From Actinopolyspora xinjiangensis (lineage in GTDB: Bacteria; Actinomycetota; Actinomycetes; Mycobacteriales; Pseudonocardiaceae), in NCBI RefSeq assembly GCF_900104475.1, contig NZ_FNJR01000021.1, positions 1-39,761 on the forward strand: 39,761 nt of DNA. Reading direction: 5' to 3'. The position numbers and the translations under genes are program-made. Shown here one piece after another: positions 1-6,489 of this stretch (positions are counted from its first letter, which is position 1; every line of letters begins with the position of its first letter). The notes under the pieces were generated by a model that saw only the letters and a list, made by a program, of their open reading frames with translations, was not told where the DNA came from and made no database searches.

Positions 1-261
1 TTCGAGGTAGCGGTCCAGCAGCTGTTCGACGGTGGCGTTCGTGCGCGGGTTGCGGCGCTCGTCGACCTGGTTGAGCAGCCGGGTCCGCACCCGCTCGGCC
101 TCGGCCTCGGTATCGCGCCCCGCCGCGACCACCTCGGTGAGGTAGTGCCGCCGTTGGGTCACCGGGTCGAAACCGGCGTAGACCTTCACCCGCAGCGCGC
201 CGCTGGGAAGCCGTTCGACGCTGCCGCGGGTCCGTCTCCGTCCCCTCGTCGCTGCTGCCAC
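1..261 (-). CDS. Tyrosine recombinase/integrase, N-terminal part (runs off left edge)
   Basis: The minus strand reads from a GTG at 261 leftward without a stop to base 1, giving about 87 residues. It opens with a basic stretch, then RGSVERLPSGALRVKVYAG and DPVTQRRHYLTEVV, then a region ending TVEQLLDRYLE. This is the usual opening of actinobacterial tyrosine integrases: an Arm-DNA-binding fold, then the start of the SAM-like core-binding domain. The catalytic domain would lie left of the window. An in-frame TAA just upstream of the GTG fixes the start region. The gene faces away from the att repeat at 347, so it belongs to a different element or remnant from the AICE to its right. Confidence 0.7.
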   Translation of the reverse strand, partial: MAAATRGRRRTRGSVERLPSGALRVKVYAGFDPVTQRRHYLTEVVAAGRDTEAEAERVRTRLLNQVDERRNPRTNATVEQLLDRYLE

Positions 262-284
262 GACTCCATTTTACGAGCACTCGC

Positions 285-326
285 ACCACGTTTGATCCCA
301 CAAACCTCGAACGAGGCAAACGTGGT
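285..326. repeat. 10-bp inverted repeat between the left integrase and the att site
   Basis: ACCACGTTTG at 285-294 is mirrored by CAAACGTGGT at 317-326, a perfect 10-bp inverted repeat. A second small palindrome, CCTCG-AA-CGAGG (305-316), lies between the arms. It sits just upstream of the integrase GTG at 261 and 21 bp from the 45-bp att repeat. Its place suggests an operator for the integrase promoter or a recombinase/Xis accessory site; the role is inferred. Confidence 0.5.
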
Positions 327-346
327 CGAGTGAATTCCCAGGTCAG

Positions 347-391
347 ACTAGGCGCCCCCGGCAGGATTCGAACCTGCGACCTAGAGATTAG
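347..391 (-). other. attL: tRNA-Arg(TCT) 3'-half direct repeat
   Basis: These 45 bp are identical to 12420-12464. Read on the minus strand they contain the T-arm GCAGG-TTCGAAT-CCTGC, the acceptor 3' strand CGGGGGC with a G discriminator, the variable loop, and the 3' anticodon stem TCTCT after CTAA. This copy lacks the 5' half of a tRNA, so it is an attachment-site duplicate and not a working tRNA gene. Confidence 0.85.
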
Positions 392-514
392 GGAACGGTC
401 CTTCGCGTCGTCTGTCGTCGTTGGTCAGTCCTTGGCGTGCGCTGGGACGGAGCGCGTAGCCGAGGACTTGTTACATGGCGGTAGCAGTGGACGTTTACCG
501 TTGATTTGTGGGGG

Positions 515-525
515 TAAAGTGGGGA
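515..525 (+). other. Integrase arm-type site, left
   Basis: TAAAGTGGGGA occurs here, about 125 bp inside attL. The same 11-mer is at 12368-12378, about 45 bp inside attR and in the same orientation. Short direct repeats flanking the core are typical arm-binding sites of tyrosine integrases; that function is inferred. Confidence 0.5.
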
Positions 526-540
526 CTCTTCGAGTGGGTA

Positions 541-566
541 GGCCCCTGAACCCGTGGATCAAAGGT
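541..566 (-). other. Truncated tRNA-like att remnant
   Basis: The text GGCCCCTGAACCCGTGGATC resembles the second tRNA-like remnant at 2741-2780. It shares the flank GGTAGGCC and the block CCTGAACCC, but about 14 bases covering the T-loop are missing. It directly abuts the toxin fragment that begins at 565, so it looks like a recombination junction. Confidence 0.3.
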
Positions 567-669
567 GCGTGTGTTGCCGTTCGGTCCGCCCGGGGAAGGC
601 ATGGTCACCTATCTGATCCTGGAAGACCAGTGCCGCGTGGACATCCTGCGGGTGCTGTGGGCCGCGTAG
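565..669 (+). pseudogene. C-terminal fragment of a RelE/ParE-type toxin
   Basis: From a GTG at 565 to a TAG at 667-669 the frame reads 34 residues, including FGPPGEGMVTYLILEDQC and VDILRVLWAA. This is the pattern of the last beta strands of RelE/ParE-superfamily toxins, which end in a hydrophobic strand of the form VxVLxVxW. Most of the toxin, including the N-terminal helices, is absent. The fragment begins exactly where a tRNA-like att remnant ends, which suggests truncation by site-specific recombination. No antitoxin is visible nearby. It is called from pattern alone, and activity is not expected. Confidence 0.45.
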
Positions 670-1134
670 CTCCTCATGTCGGAGACCGGCACGCCGGCGA
701 TTCCCTCGCGCCGGGCGCGTTGATCACGGTCTCCACCGAGCACGGATGGGCCAGTCCGATCCGGTACGTCTGCTTCCCCATCCCGAGAACCCCAGTGCTG
801 CCCGCACATGCGGTGCGGCATCGAACGCCAGCACCGACCGCCGTATGGGAAGCGATGACGGTGATCATGGCTGAGGATCACGGGAAGTGGGATTACGAGA
901 TGTCGTGCAGGAAAGATACGTGTATCACGCGTCGAACTCCTCACACGTCGAGCGATTACAGGCCGATGCCGCGGATGGGGCGTTATCGCATCGGCGGTCG
1001 ACGGGGCGGATGTAGATAATGACGGTGTCGCTGCTGGTGAGGCACAGCTCGTGGGCCCAGTCGTGTAGATTCGGTAGGGGGAAGGATTGCCCTGCCCCCT
1101 TACCGTTCGGTATTCGACCGGCGCACTGTCAGCC
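670..1134. other. Intergenic region, no recognisable gene
   Basis: Reading all six frames, I recognise no conserved protein, RNA or repeat here. Open frames exist but are short, rich in Arg/Pro/His, and lack ribosome-binding sites. The stretch fits decayed mobile-element DNA between the toxin fragment and the secreted-protein gene. Confidence 0.5.
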
Positions 1135-1701
1135 TTACGTAAGGCCTCCGATGATTAGTTGCACGGGGCCGCTTTGTTCTTTCAATCCCTGCTCGGTATC
1201 GCAGGCGTCGAAGCTCGCCGTGGCTAGGAGGATTTCCCGTTGTGCGGGCAACCCCTCGCCCAGTCCGTCGGTGACGGTCCCGTTCGAGGTAACCTTGGTT
1301 ATGCCATTAGCTAGGCGGACCGCTTGGTTGCGGGTGAAGGTGACTTCGCTTTTCTGGTTCGTGTTCCACTTGTATTGGACAACGGACTCCACATTGAAGC
1401 TGCCCGAGAGCTGGCAGCTCGCCTGCGTGGTCACCGTGTATGAGCCGCCTCCGCTCGTGATGCCGCTGGGCACCGACGAACACGTATCGTACGTTTGGTC
1501 GATTTTGATCGTGACTTCTTGGGGCTCGTTGGTCAGTCCCGGATTGTAGCGAATCTCCTCCACCCCGTCGCAGACCAACGAGACCAGTGAATCGCTTCCC
1601 GAGGAGCTTTCCACTTGCGCACTCGCGATACCCGCGACCGAGACGGCCATGCAGGTGGCGCTGATGATGGCCGCTAGCCGCGAACCGGTCTTGAACTTCA
1701 T
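1135..1701 (-). CDS. Secreted protein of unknown function (188 aa)
   Basis: The protein starts MKFKTGSRLAAIISATCMAV, a Sec signal peptide with a basic n-region and a hydrophobic core, with likely cleavage after GIASA (around residue 28). The mature part is rich in Ser, Thr and Gly and has four cysteines (in LVCDGV, DTCSSV, ASCQLS and DACDTE) that could form two disulfides. It looks beta-rich, as in small extracellular actinomycete proteins. A GGAAGG motif lies 6-7 bases before the ATG. The gene stands alone among debris in the left part of the AICE, with a very AT-rich promoter region upstream. No enzymatic motif is visible. It is probably element cargo. Confidence 0.7.
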   Translation of the reverse strand: MKFKTGSRLAAIISATCMAVSVAGIASAQVESSSGSDSLVSLVCDGVEEIRYNPGLTNEPQEVTIKIDQTYDTCSSVPSGITSGGGSYTVTTQASCQLSGSFNVESVVQYKWNTNQKSEVTFTRNQAVRLANGITKVTSNGTVTDGLGEGLPAQREILLATASFDACDTEQGLKEQSGPVQLIIGGLT

Positions 1702-1734
1702 GCCTACCCTTCCCTGTTTTCAATGTGTTGTCAT

Positions 1735-1860
1735 ACGCACATATAACAAATCCCGTTTTAACCGCTCCGCCGCACAAAGTGGCGCCGTAAGAAATCTTCT
1801 TGAAAAAGCCATTTTTTGGGCGGACTATTTTTGCATCATACGAGGACGCTGAATCTCTGT
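1735..1860. promoter_or_regulatory. AT-rich promoter region of the secreted-protein gene
   Basis: This stretch is strikingly AT-rich against its surroundings, with runs such as AAAAAGCCATTTTTT near 1802-1818. It lies directly upstream of the leftward gene starting at 1701, so it probably contains that gene's promoter. I cannot assign a -10/-35 pair with confidence. Confidence 0.35.
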
Positions 1861-2061
1861 CAAATGATAGCCTGGGGGGTTCGGAAATTTCGGGCATCGG
1901 CGTGAACACTCTCACCGTTTAGGTGGAATGTGTTCCGGCACGTGGATCCAGGCAGCTCCGGGATATGGCTTGTATCGGTCGCTATCGACCAATGACATGA
2001 ATGGGTGAGACTGCATCAACATCTCGTCACCTGATCGCGTTCTCGCTATCCTCGGTGCGTA

Positions 2062-2131
2062 CCTCTTCGCGGAGGGTTGCCCCCGGTCGACGGGCCGGGG
2101 ATTCGCGAAGGGGTCTACTTCCGCGAAGAGG
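2062..2131. repeat. 12-bp inverted repeat with nested GC stem upstream of XRE gene
   Basis: CCTCTTCGCGGA at 2062-2073 is perfectly mirrored by TCCGCGAAGAGG at 2120-2131. Inside the loop are CCCCGG...CCGGGG and the palindrome TTCGCGAA (2102-2109). The right arm contains the ribosome-binding site of the XRE gene that starts at 2141, so folding would hide it. It may be an operator or a translational control structure. Confidence 0.5.
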
Positions 2132-2140
2132 GTGGTCGGT

Positions 2141-2416
2141 GTGGCCGATGAGCTCGCAGACAAAACGATCGGGGAACGGATTCAGATCCTCCGGGAGCGG
2201 CAAGGCAAGTCGCGCCCGGTGTTGGCTGGCTTGGTCGGGCGTTCCGGGGAATGGCTGAAAGCCGTCGAAAAGGGTCGGCTACACCCGCCACGCTGGGAAA
2301 AACTCGTGCAGCTGGCCGACGCGCTCGGTGTGCAGGATCTCGCCGAGTTGACCGGTGACAAGCCACCGATGGCAGCGACCGGCCGGGCAACGCACGAAGC
2401 CGTGCCCGCGACGTAG
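2141..2416 (+). CDS. Short XRE-family helix-turn-helix protein, probably truncated
   Basis: The frame from GTG 2141 gives 91 residues: VADELADKTIGERIQILRE, then a helix-turn-helix, then TGDKPPMAATGRATHEAVPAT. The N-terminal 60 residues align by eye with the XRE-TPR regulator at 28576 (IGERI...L...R.G.S...LA.LV.RS..WL..VE.G). That gene continues for over 300 more residues of TPR-like repeats, whereas this one stops after the DNA-binding domain. GAAGAGG at 2125-2131 serves as the Shine-Dalgarno. It is therefore either a stand-alone small regulator or the 5' remnant of a larger gene; the integrase debris right after it favours a remnant. Confidence 0.6.
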   Translation: MADELADKTIGERIQILRERQGKSRPVLAGLVGRSGEWLKAVEKGRLHPPRWEKLVQLADALGVQDLAELTGDKPPMAATGRATHEAVPAT

Positions 2417-2674
2417 CCCCGCACCTGGCTGTTCTGCTGCGCCGCTGTCACTGGCTACTCGCCGAAGCGGATGTGTCGGCACGGCGCGGCGCCGGTCATA
2501 CTCACGGCTGACATTCCGATGGAGGAAGTCCAGGAGACATTGGGGCACAGCTCGATCGGGCTCACCTCGTGCACCTACACGAGCGTGTCCCCGGAAGTCG
2601 CGCAAGCTTCGACAGACAAGGTGGGGCCATCGTGCCACGCTCGTCCACGGGAACGACCGACAACGGTGGTGTGA
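2417..2674 (+). pseudogene. Tyrosine integrase C-terminal remnant
   Basis: In one frame the sequence reads ILTADIPMEEVQETLGHSSI followed by GLTSCTYTSVSPEVAQAS. This is the last block of a phage-type tyrosine recombinase: the LGHSSI box with the catalytic His, then the catalytic Tyr in TYTSV. The N-terminal and core domains, including the first catalytic Arg, are missing. The fragment is followed by a strong hairpin and a tRNA-Lys-like att remnant, exactly as expected for the int-att end of an older element. Confidence 0.65.
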
Positions 2675-2687
2675 ACACACCGTTGTC
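2659..2687. terminator. 10-bp perfect stem-loop after the integrase remnant
   Basis: GACAACGGTG (2659-2668) pairs perfectly with CACCGTTGTC (2678-2687) around a 9-base loop. There is no T-tract. It may be the old integrase terminator or part of an attachment region. Confidence 0.4.
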
Positions 2688-2740
2688 ACACACCCCGGCG
2701 GATTCCCCAACCAAACACGAAATTCGCTGGTCACTGGGTA

Positions 2741-2780
2741 GGCCGCCATGGACTCGGACCCTGAACCCACTGATTAAGAG
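2741..2780 (-). other. tRNA-Lys(CTT)-like att remnant
   Basis: On the minus strand this reads CTCTTAATCAGTGGGTTCAG, then a T-arm-like region with TCCGAGT in place of TTCGAGT, then an acceptor-like end. The CTCTTAA anticodon loop fits tRNA-Lys(CTT). The T-stem carries a mismatch and no 5' half follows, so it is a decayed attachment-site copy and not a functional tRNA. Confidence 0.45.
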
Positions 2781-3193
2781 ACCACGCTTGTCGATGTTCG
2801 TCCTTGGCTGTTGGCCAATGCCGTGAGCTGCGAGGTTCAGGGTTTGCTCGCTTTGGTGCTGGTCCTTGTCTGTCGTCGTTCTGCGTTGTTCCGGTTGGGT
2901 TTCGGTTGGCTCCCTGCCTTCTCCGGGTGAGGCAGAACAAGAGCGCTCCAGTCCCCTGCCTCATCCGGCACCCAGCCGCTCCCAGCGGGCAAGTCGGGGA
3001 GTCAAGAGTACCCAGCCCCGAACTCACTCGGCGTTGCTCTTGGAACCGTAGGACTCTCTTGACGCCCCGGGTTGCCCGTCATCATCCAACGGCGGATGAG
3101 GGAGGGGATCACTCGATCACTGCTAGCACTTTCCTCAAGTCTCGATGGAGAGTGTCATACTTTGGGCGTGCCGCAAGTGGGGGCGAGCACGGA

Positions 3194-3231
3194 GACAGCA
3201 GAAGCAGCTTGAGCTGGAATTCTCTGCTGTC
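3194..3231. repeat. Nested inverted repeat
   Basis: GACAGCAGA (3194-3202) is mirrored perfectly by TCTGCTGTC (3223-3231). Inside lies a second stem, CAGCT-TG-AGCTG (3205-3216). The two stems could form a branched RNA or cruciform. No adjacent gene explains it. Confidence 0.5.
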
Positions 3232-3668
3232 ATCATAGACCCTACGAGGGGTAGCAACTAGAACTGCGGTGTGGAAGCGACGATGAAGTTCGCATCCTTA
3301 TCGCCCCTGTGAGCGGTGCGAAAAATGAGCCCAGCCGGGTGCGGGGCTACGTCACTGGCACGGTGGCATGGGCGTAGGAAGTGGCCGGGTGAGGGCGTCC
3401 GTAGCGGGACCGGACTTCGCGGGAGCACGTGCCCGACCGGCCCCGGTGCCAAGCCGTACCGGTGTGCGGGTGGTGGGCTTCCTCGGCGGTCCCTGCTGCC
3501 GGGGTCGCCTGCCTTCCGCTTCGCGTCCGGGGATGCCGTCCGCCCACCGCTTGGCGGTCGGCCGCCGGCGCCGGGACCGGGCTTGCCCGCACGCCCGGCG
3601 TCGGCCTGGCCGACCGCACCAGACAAGCGGGCGGGCGGCTCTCCCCCGGACGCACCAGGCAGCAGGCA

Positions 3669-3690
3669 GGCGGCCCCGGCAGGGGCCGCC
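3669..3690 (-). terminator. Strong hairpin downstream of the glycosyltransferase gene
   Basis: GGCGGCCCC and GGGGCCGCC form a perfect 9-bp stem around a 4-base loop, 52 bases past the stop of the leftward gene ending at 3742. A T-rich stretch precedes it in the transcript and no T-tract follows, as is common for actinobacterial terminators. Confidence 0.55.
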
Positions 3691-3741
3691 CTTGATGAAG
3701 AAAAGAAACTCTACACACACGCACACTGGGTTGGTGCTGGT

Positions 3742-4488
3742 TCACCGGAGTGCGGGGAAGAGGTCGGTGAGTGCTTGGGCTCGGGCTTCGATGATGTTCA
3801 TGCGGGCCTCGTACTCGGAGCCCTGTGAGTGTGCCTCGTGATTGGTGGTTTGGCCTTCCCATTTGCGGTAGAGCAGTCCGCATTGACTGGTGAAGTAGCC
3901 GTTGGTCACCGCGTCGAGGGCGAGCAGCAGTCCGGTGTCTTCGGAGGCTGGTAGCGCCATCCATCCGCCCAGGGCGACGAGCACGGTGGTTCGTACGCAC
4001 AGGGTCGCCGGGTGTACTTGGGCGCGGTGGTTGTGGTTGCGCCAGTGTTCGAGGACTGTTCCTCGGGAAAGGATTCCTTCGTCGGGGTCCTGGTCGAATC
4101 CCACGGTGGAGCCGTCGGGCAGTAGATCGAGTACCCGTGAGGTGGTCCAGTCGATGTGCGGGGAGGACAGGGCTTCGATGTCGCGGGCTAGTGCTCCTTC
4201 GGTGAGTAGGTCGTCGGAGTCGAGGACCTTCACCAGTTCCCCGGTGGCTCGGGACAGTGCCATCGTGCGGGCCATTCCTGCCCCGCCTCGGCGTCCGCTG
4301 TCGGGTTTGATGCGGGGATCGTCGGGCAGCACGCCGGGGAGGATTCCCTCGTCCCCGTCCTCTTGGATGAGCCATTCCCAGTCCCACTCGGCGGGCATCG
4401 TCTGCTCGGTCAGCGAGCGGTACGCCTCGGGCAGGTAGTGCGCGCTCGGGCCGTGTACGGGCGTGATGACCGATATGCGCCGTGTCAT
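3742..4488 (-). CDS. Family 2-type glycosyltransferase (AICE cargo)
   Basis: The predicted protein of 248 residues begins MTRRISVITPVHGPSAHYLP, the first beta strand of a GT-A fold. It continues with EAYRSLTEQTMPAEWDWEWL, a GRRGGAGMARTMAL segment and KVLDSDDLLTEGAL; the DSDD is the metal- and sugar-nucleotide-binding DxD motif. It should transfer a sugar from a nucleotide donor in the cytoplasm; the acceptor is unknown. The ATG at 4488 overlaps the stop codon of the GntR gene (ATGA), which indicates translational coupling; upstream in-frame starts would lie inside that gene. Glycosyltransferases are not needed for AICE transfer, so this is cargo, perhaps modifying the cell surface. No membrane segment is seen. 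Confidence 0.8.
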   Translation of the reverse strand: MTRRISVITPVHGPSAHYLPEAYRSLTEQTMPAEWDWEWLIQEDGDEGILPGVLPDDPRIKPDSGRRGGAGMARTMALSRATGELVKVLDSDDLLTEGALARDIEALSSPHIDWTTSRVLDLLPDGSTVGFDQDPDEGILSRGTVLEHWRNHNHRAQVHPATLCVRTTVLVALGGWMALPASEDTGLLLALDAVTNGYFTSQCGLLYRKWEGQTTNHEAHSQGSEYEARMNIIEARAQALTDLFPALR

Positions 4489-5297
4489 TGGTCCCACCGA
4501 TTCAGGTGTGTGGTGTAGCTGAGCAAGGTTCGGTCGGCCGACATGAGGATGTCGGAAACCTCGGCGACCGTGTCGGTGGTGTCGATGGAGATCTTTCGCA
4601 CACACAGCACCACCACGCCTTCGTCAATGCCCATCTGGTGGGCCTCTTCCGGTGTGGGCAGGCGTGCGGTGACTTCGTCGGTGATGCGGTCGATTTCGAT
4701 CCCGAGGGTCGAGAGCTGGTGCTGTGTCCCGCCGGGCCAGGGCTCGTTGGCCTCGTCGAGTAGGGCGGGGTTGGCCGAAACCGTGTCGTAGACCAGATAC
4801 GAGGTCGCGCTCCGGAACGAGGTTCCGTCCGCAGTGTCCCGCGTTTCGTAGATGCGGCGCAGCAGCTTCGTGTCCGGCGCGATGCCGAACACGGTGGCGA
4901 GGTCGTCGTCGGCCTGCGTCGTGTCGTAGGCGATGTGGAAACTCAACCGCTCGAACGGTAGCCCGGTGTCCGCCTCGGTCGCTCCCTCGCGCGCCCGGTC
5001 CTCCTCCGGGTTGACCACCCGATCTTTTTCCCACTGATACCGGCTGTCGGCGTCCCGCTTGACCCGCTGCGGCGGCTGGCGCACGTAGGTGCCTTTGCCC
5101 TTCTGGACGGTCACCAGTCCCCAGTTCCGCAGCAGCTTGATCGCGTTGCGCACGCTCGTCCGCGACAGGCCGTAGGTTTCCGCGATCTCGGGTTCGCTGT
5201 GCAGCGGTTCACCCGGTGAGAGTCGGCCCTCGTGGATCTGCTCCCGCAGCTCTTCGGCGACCTGGATGTAGCGCGGACGCCAGTCTCGTTGCGACAT
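4485..5297 (-). CDS. GntR-family transcriptional regulator (KorSA position)
   Basis: The protein of 270 residues starts MSQRDWRPRYIQVAEELREQ and has the GntR winged helix at the N-terminus (residues 8-75, with EIAETYGLSRTSVRNAIKLL as recognition region and GKGTYVRQPP closing the wing). The rest is a UTRA/HutC-like effector domain (LLRRIYETRDTADGTSFRSA and EARLPTPEEA-type segments). In pSAM2 the GntR protein KorSA represses transfer genes, and here it is divergent from the tra operon. The start at 5297 is preceded by GGGGA; longer forms would run into the operator region. The gene is coupled to the downstream glycosyltransferase. A perfect palindrome at 5369-5383 is its probable operator. Confidence 0.85.
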   Translation of the reverse strand: MSQRDWRPRYIQVAEELREQIHEGRLSPGEPLHSEPEIAETYGLSRTSVRNAIKLLRNWGLVTVQKGKGTYVRQPPQRVKRDADSRYQWEKDRVVNPEEDRAREGATEADTGLPFERLSFHIAYDTTQADDDLATVFGIAPDTKLLRRIYETRDTADGTSFRSATSYLVYDTVSANPALLDEANEPWPGGTQHQLSTLGIEIDRITDEVTARLPTPEEAHQMGIDEGVVVLCVRKISIDTTDTVAEVSDILMSADRTLLSYTTHLNRWDQ

Positions 5298-5368
5298 ATC
5301 CCCAGCGTAACAGGACATGTCTGCCTGTCTGCCATGCTCAGTTGCATTCGTAAACCTGGCTGCCATTG

Positions 5369-5383
5369 ACATGGCTGCCATGT
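5369..5383. promoter_or_regulatory. Probable GntR operator overlapping a -35 element
   Basis: ACATGGC-T-GCCATGT is a perfect palindrome in the divergent promoter region. It overlaps a TTGACA (5366-5371) that could be the -35 box of the rightward operon. Related half-sites (CTGCCAT, ACATGTCTGCC) recur at about 5315-5337 near the GntR start, suggesting two operators with autoregulation. Confidence 0.6.
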
Positions 5384-5425
5384 ACTGTAAGGTGGCAACC
5401 AACAGCAAAGATCATGGAGGTACTG

Positions 5426-5776
5426 ATGCATACGAACGTTCCGGTTGTTCTCGACGGCTACAAGTTGCAGGTCACCGAGGATCCGGTGTTGAAGATGAGG
5501 CAGGACGAGAACGGCAACGATGTCGCGGTGACGGATCGCGAGGGTGTTCAGCAGTACGTGGTGATGGTGTTCGGGAAGCCGCGTGGGCAGGACGGGCGTC
5601 CGAACGGTCGGGGTGTTGAGGTCAAGGTGACGCTGGAAACCGAACCCGGTGAGGACATCACCTCCGGGGCCACGGTCGAGCTGATCAATCCTCGGCTGTC
5701 CTACTGGACCAACGACAACGGAAAGCATCGCTGCGGCATCGCCTACAGGGCGACCGGGGTCAAGCTCGCTGGTTGA
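5426..5776 (+). CDS. Conserved AICE-type small protein (116 aa), unknown function
   Basis: The protein starts MHTNVPVVLDGYKLQVTEDP and ends with GKHRCGIAYRATGVKLAG. It alternates charged and hydrophobic residues in a way that suggests an all-beta fold, perhaps OB-like; that is an inference from pattern. GGAGG lies 6 bases before the ATG, which selects this start over in-frame upstream codons in the operator region. It is the first gene of the rightward transfer operon, controlled from the operator at 5369. Proteins of this size and style are often found between the regulator and traB in AICEs. It may help transfer or replication, but no motif identifies a function. Confidence 0.65.
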   Translation: MHTNVPVVLDGYKLQVTEDPVLKMRQDENGNDVAVTDREGVQQYVVMVFGKPRGQDGRPNGRGVEVKVTLETEPGEDITSGATVELINPRLSYWTNDNGKHRCGIAYRATGVKLAG

Positions 5777-5779
5777 TCT

Positions 5780-5796
5780 CTCATTCGCGGAATGAG
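5780..5796 (+). terminator. Short perfect hairpin after the 116-aa gene
   Basis: CTCATTC-GCG-GAATGAG starts 3 bases after the stop at 5776. It may terminate or stabilise the first transcript of the operon. The following bases are not a T-tract. Confidence 0.4.
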
Positions 5797-5906
5797 AACC
5801 CCATTCTCGACCGAAACTCTCGGTCATTCGTTCTTTGAGAATTGCATAGTGGAGCCGAGTTGTGTCTTTTTCCGGCGCATTGTGTGTGTCGGGAAATGGT
5901 GTTGAT

Positions 5907-5938
5907 CCCCGGCCGCGTTCGGTGTGGCCGGGGGTTTT
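5907..5938 (+). terminator. Rho-independent terminator
   Basis: CCCCGGCC (5907-5914) pairs with GGCCGGGG (5926-5933) and is followed by GTTTT. It lies between the 116-aa gene and the next small genes, so it separates or attenuates the transcripts. Confidence 0.7.
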
Positions 5939-5970
5939 CAGGGTTTCCCGATAGGAAGGAGGGATTCGGA

Positions 5971-6030
5971 ATGGATGTGCATGGGTCGGGGTGTTTGGGT
6001 CCGGAGTCGATGATGGGAAAGGGTGTGTGA
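5971..6030 (+). CDS. Possible 19-residue leader peptide
   Basis: An ATG at 5971 lies 9 bases after a very strong Shine-Dalgarno (AGGAAGGAGGG) and opens MDVHGSGCLGPESMMGKGV followed by TGA. The stop is 3 bases before the GTG of the next gene, so its translation could couple to that gene. No other use for the strong ribosome-binding site is evident. It may be a genuine tiny protein or a translational leader; it is too short for homology by eye. Confidence 0.4.
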   Translation: MDVHGSGCLGPESMMGKGV

Positions 6031-6033
6031 CTG

Positions 6034-6213
6034 GTGACGGCGGAGTCGGTGTTGGTGGAGCGGGTCACGGCGGCCTGGCGGGAGTACGTGGCCGTGGCCG
6101 AGGAGACCGCGCGGGAGGACCGCATGGTGTCGCGGTTGTCGCGGAGTGTGTCGGCGGTGGTGGCCGATGCGGCGCAGGTGGAGTGGGAACGCGCGTACGG
6201 AAAGGAGCGGTAA
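6034..6213 (+). CDS. Small helical protein (59 aa), unknown function
   Basis: From GTG 6034 the frame gives MTAESVLVERVTAAWREYVA through VEWERAYGKER. It is wholly alpha-helical in character, with alternating acidic and basic residues. It sits three bases upstream of the next gene and in line with the tra operon. Codon third positions are strongly G/C, as in the neighbouring real genes. It has no known motif and is probably an AICE accessory protein. Confidence 0.5.
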   Translation: MTAESVLVERVTAAWREYVAVAEETAREDRMVSRLSRSVSAVVADAAQVEWERAYGKER

Positions 6214-6216
6214 CCG

Positions 6217-6489
6217 ATGGCAACGGTTCCGGTGGGGCGTGGCACGACGTCGACGTTTCGGATCACGATGAACACTCCGGCGGTCAACCGGCTGCATCTG
6301 ATCGGCAAGCTCATGGATGACTTGCACGGCCAGTTGAACCAGGTGTATTCGCTGGAAGAAGAGTTCGCCGAGAAGCGCCAGTTCAACGAGACGGTGGACA
6401 TGGTCGGCAAAGCACAGAGTTCGATCACCCGCGTGCGGGACGCGATCGGCAAGAAGGGCGGCCAGTCGGTAGCGAAGGGATACAAATAA
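6217..6489 (+). CDS. Small helical AICE protein (90 aa), unknown function
   Basis: The protein begins MATVPVGRGTTSTFRITMNT and ends GQSVAKGYK. The middle is a long amphipathic helix (LHLIGKLMDDLHGQLNQVYS and onward) that could form a coiled coil. AAAGGAGCGG, 7 bases upstream of the ATG, is the ribosome-binding site. The stop codon TAA overlaps the ATG of the next gene (TAATG), so the two are translationally coupled and probably work as partners. I do not recognise the family. Confidence 0.6.
   Translation: MATVPVGRGTTSTFRITMNTPAVNRLHLIGKLMDDLHGQLNQVYSLEEEFAEKRQFNETVDMVGKAQSSITRVRDAIGKKGGQSVAKGYK

Larger units (their letters stand above)
2781..3741. other. Long non-coding, GC-rich segment of the AICE
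   Basis: No gene is convincing here. Open frames exist on both strands from 3258 to 3726 but are low-complexity Arg/Pro/Gly sequence without starts that have ribosome-binding sites. The segment contains inverted repeats (3194-3231, 3669-3690), a sequence matched by a spacer of the CRISPR array in this window (3562-3599), and a 22-bp block repeated in inverted orientation at 2410-2431. A cis-acting transfer or replication locus is possible but unproven. Confidence 0.45.

Noticed and set aside
347-391. A tRNA gene at the att repeats
   Set aside because: Only the 3' half (T-arm, acceptor strand, part of the anticodon arm) is present at both 347-391 and 12420-12464. The sequence where the 5' half should be does not fold into a D-arm or matching acceptor strand.
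330-1019. A 229-residue rightward gene starting inside attL
   Set aside because: Its first part translates the tRNA-derived att sequence, and the rest lacks a ribosome-binding site and any conserved pattern.
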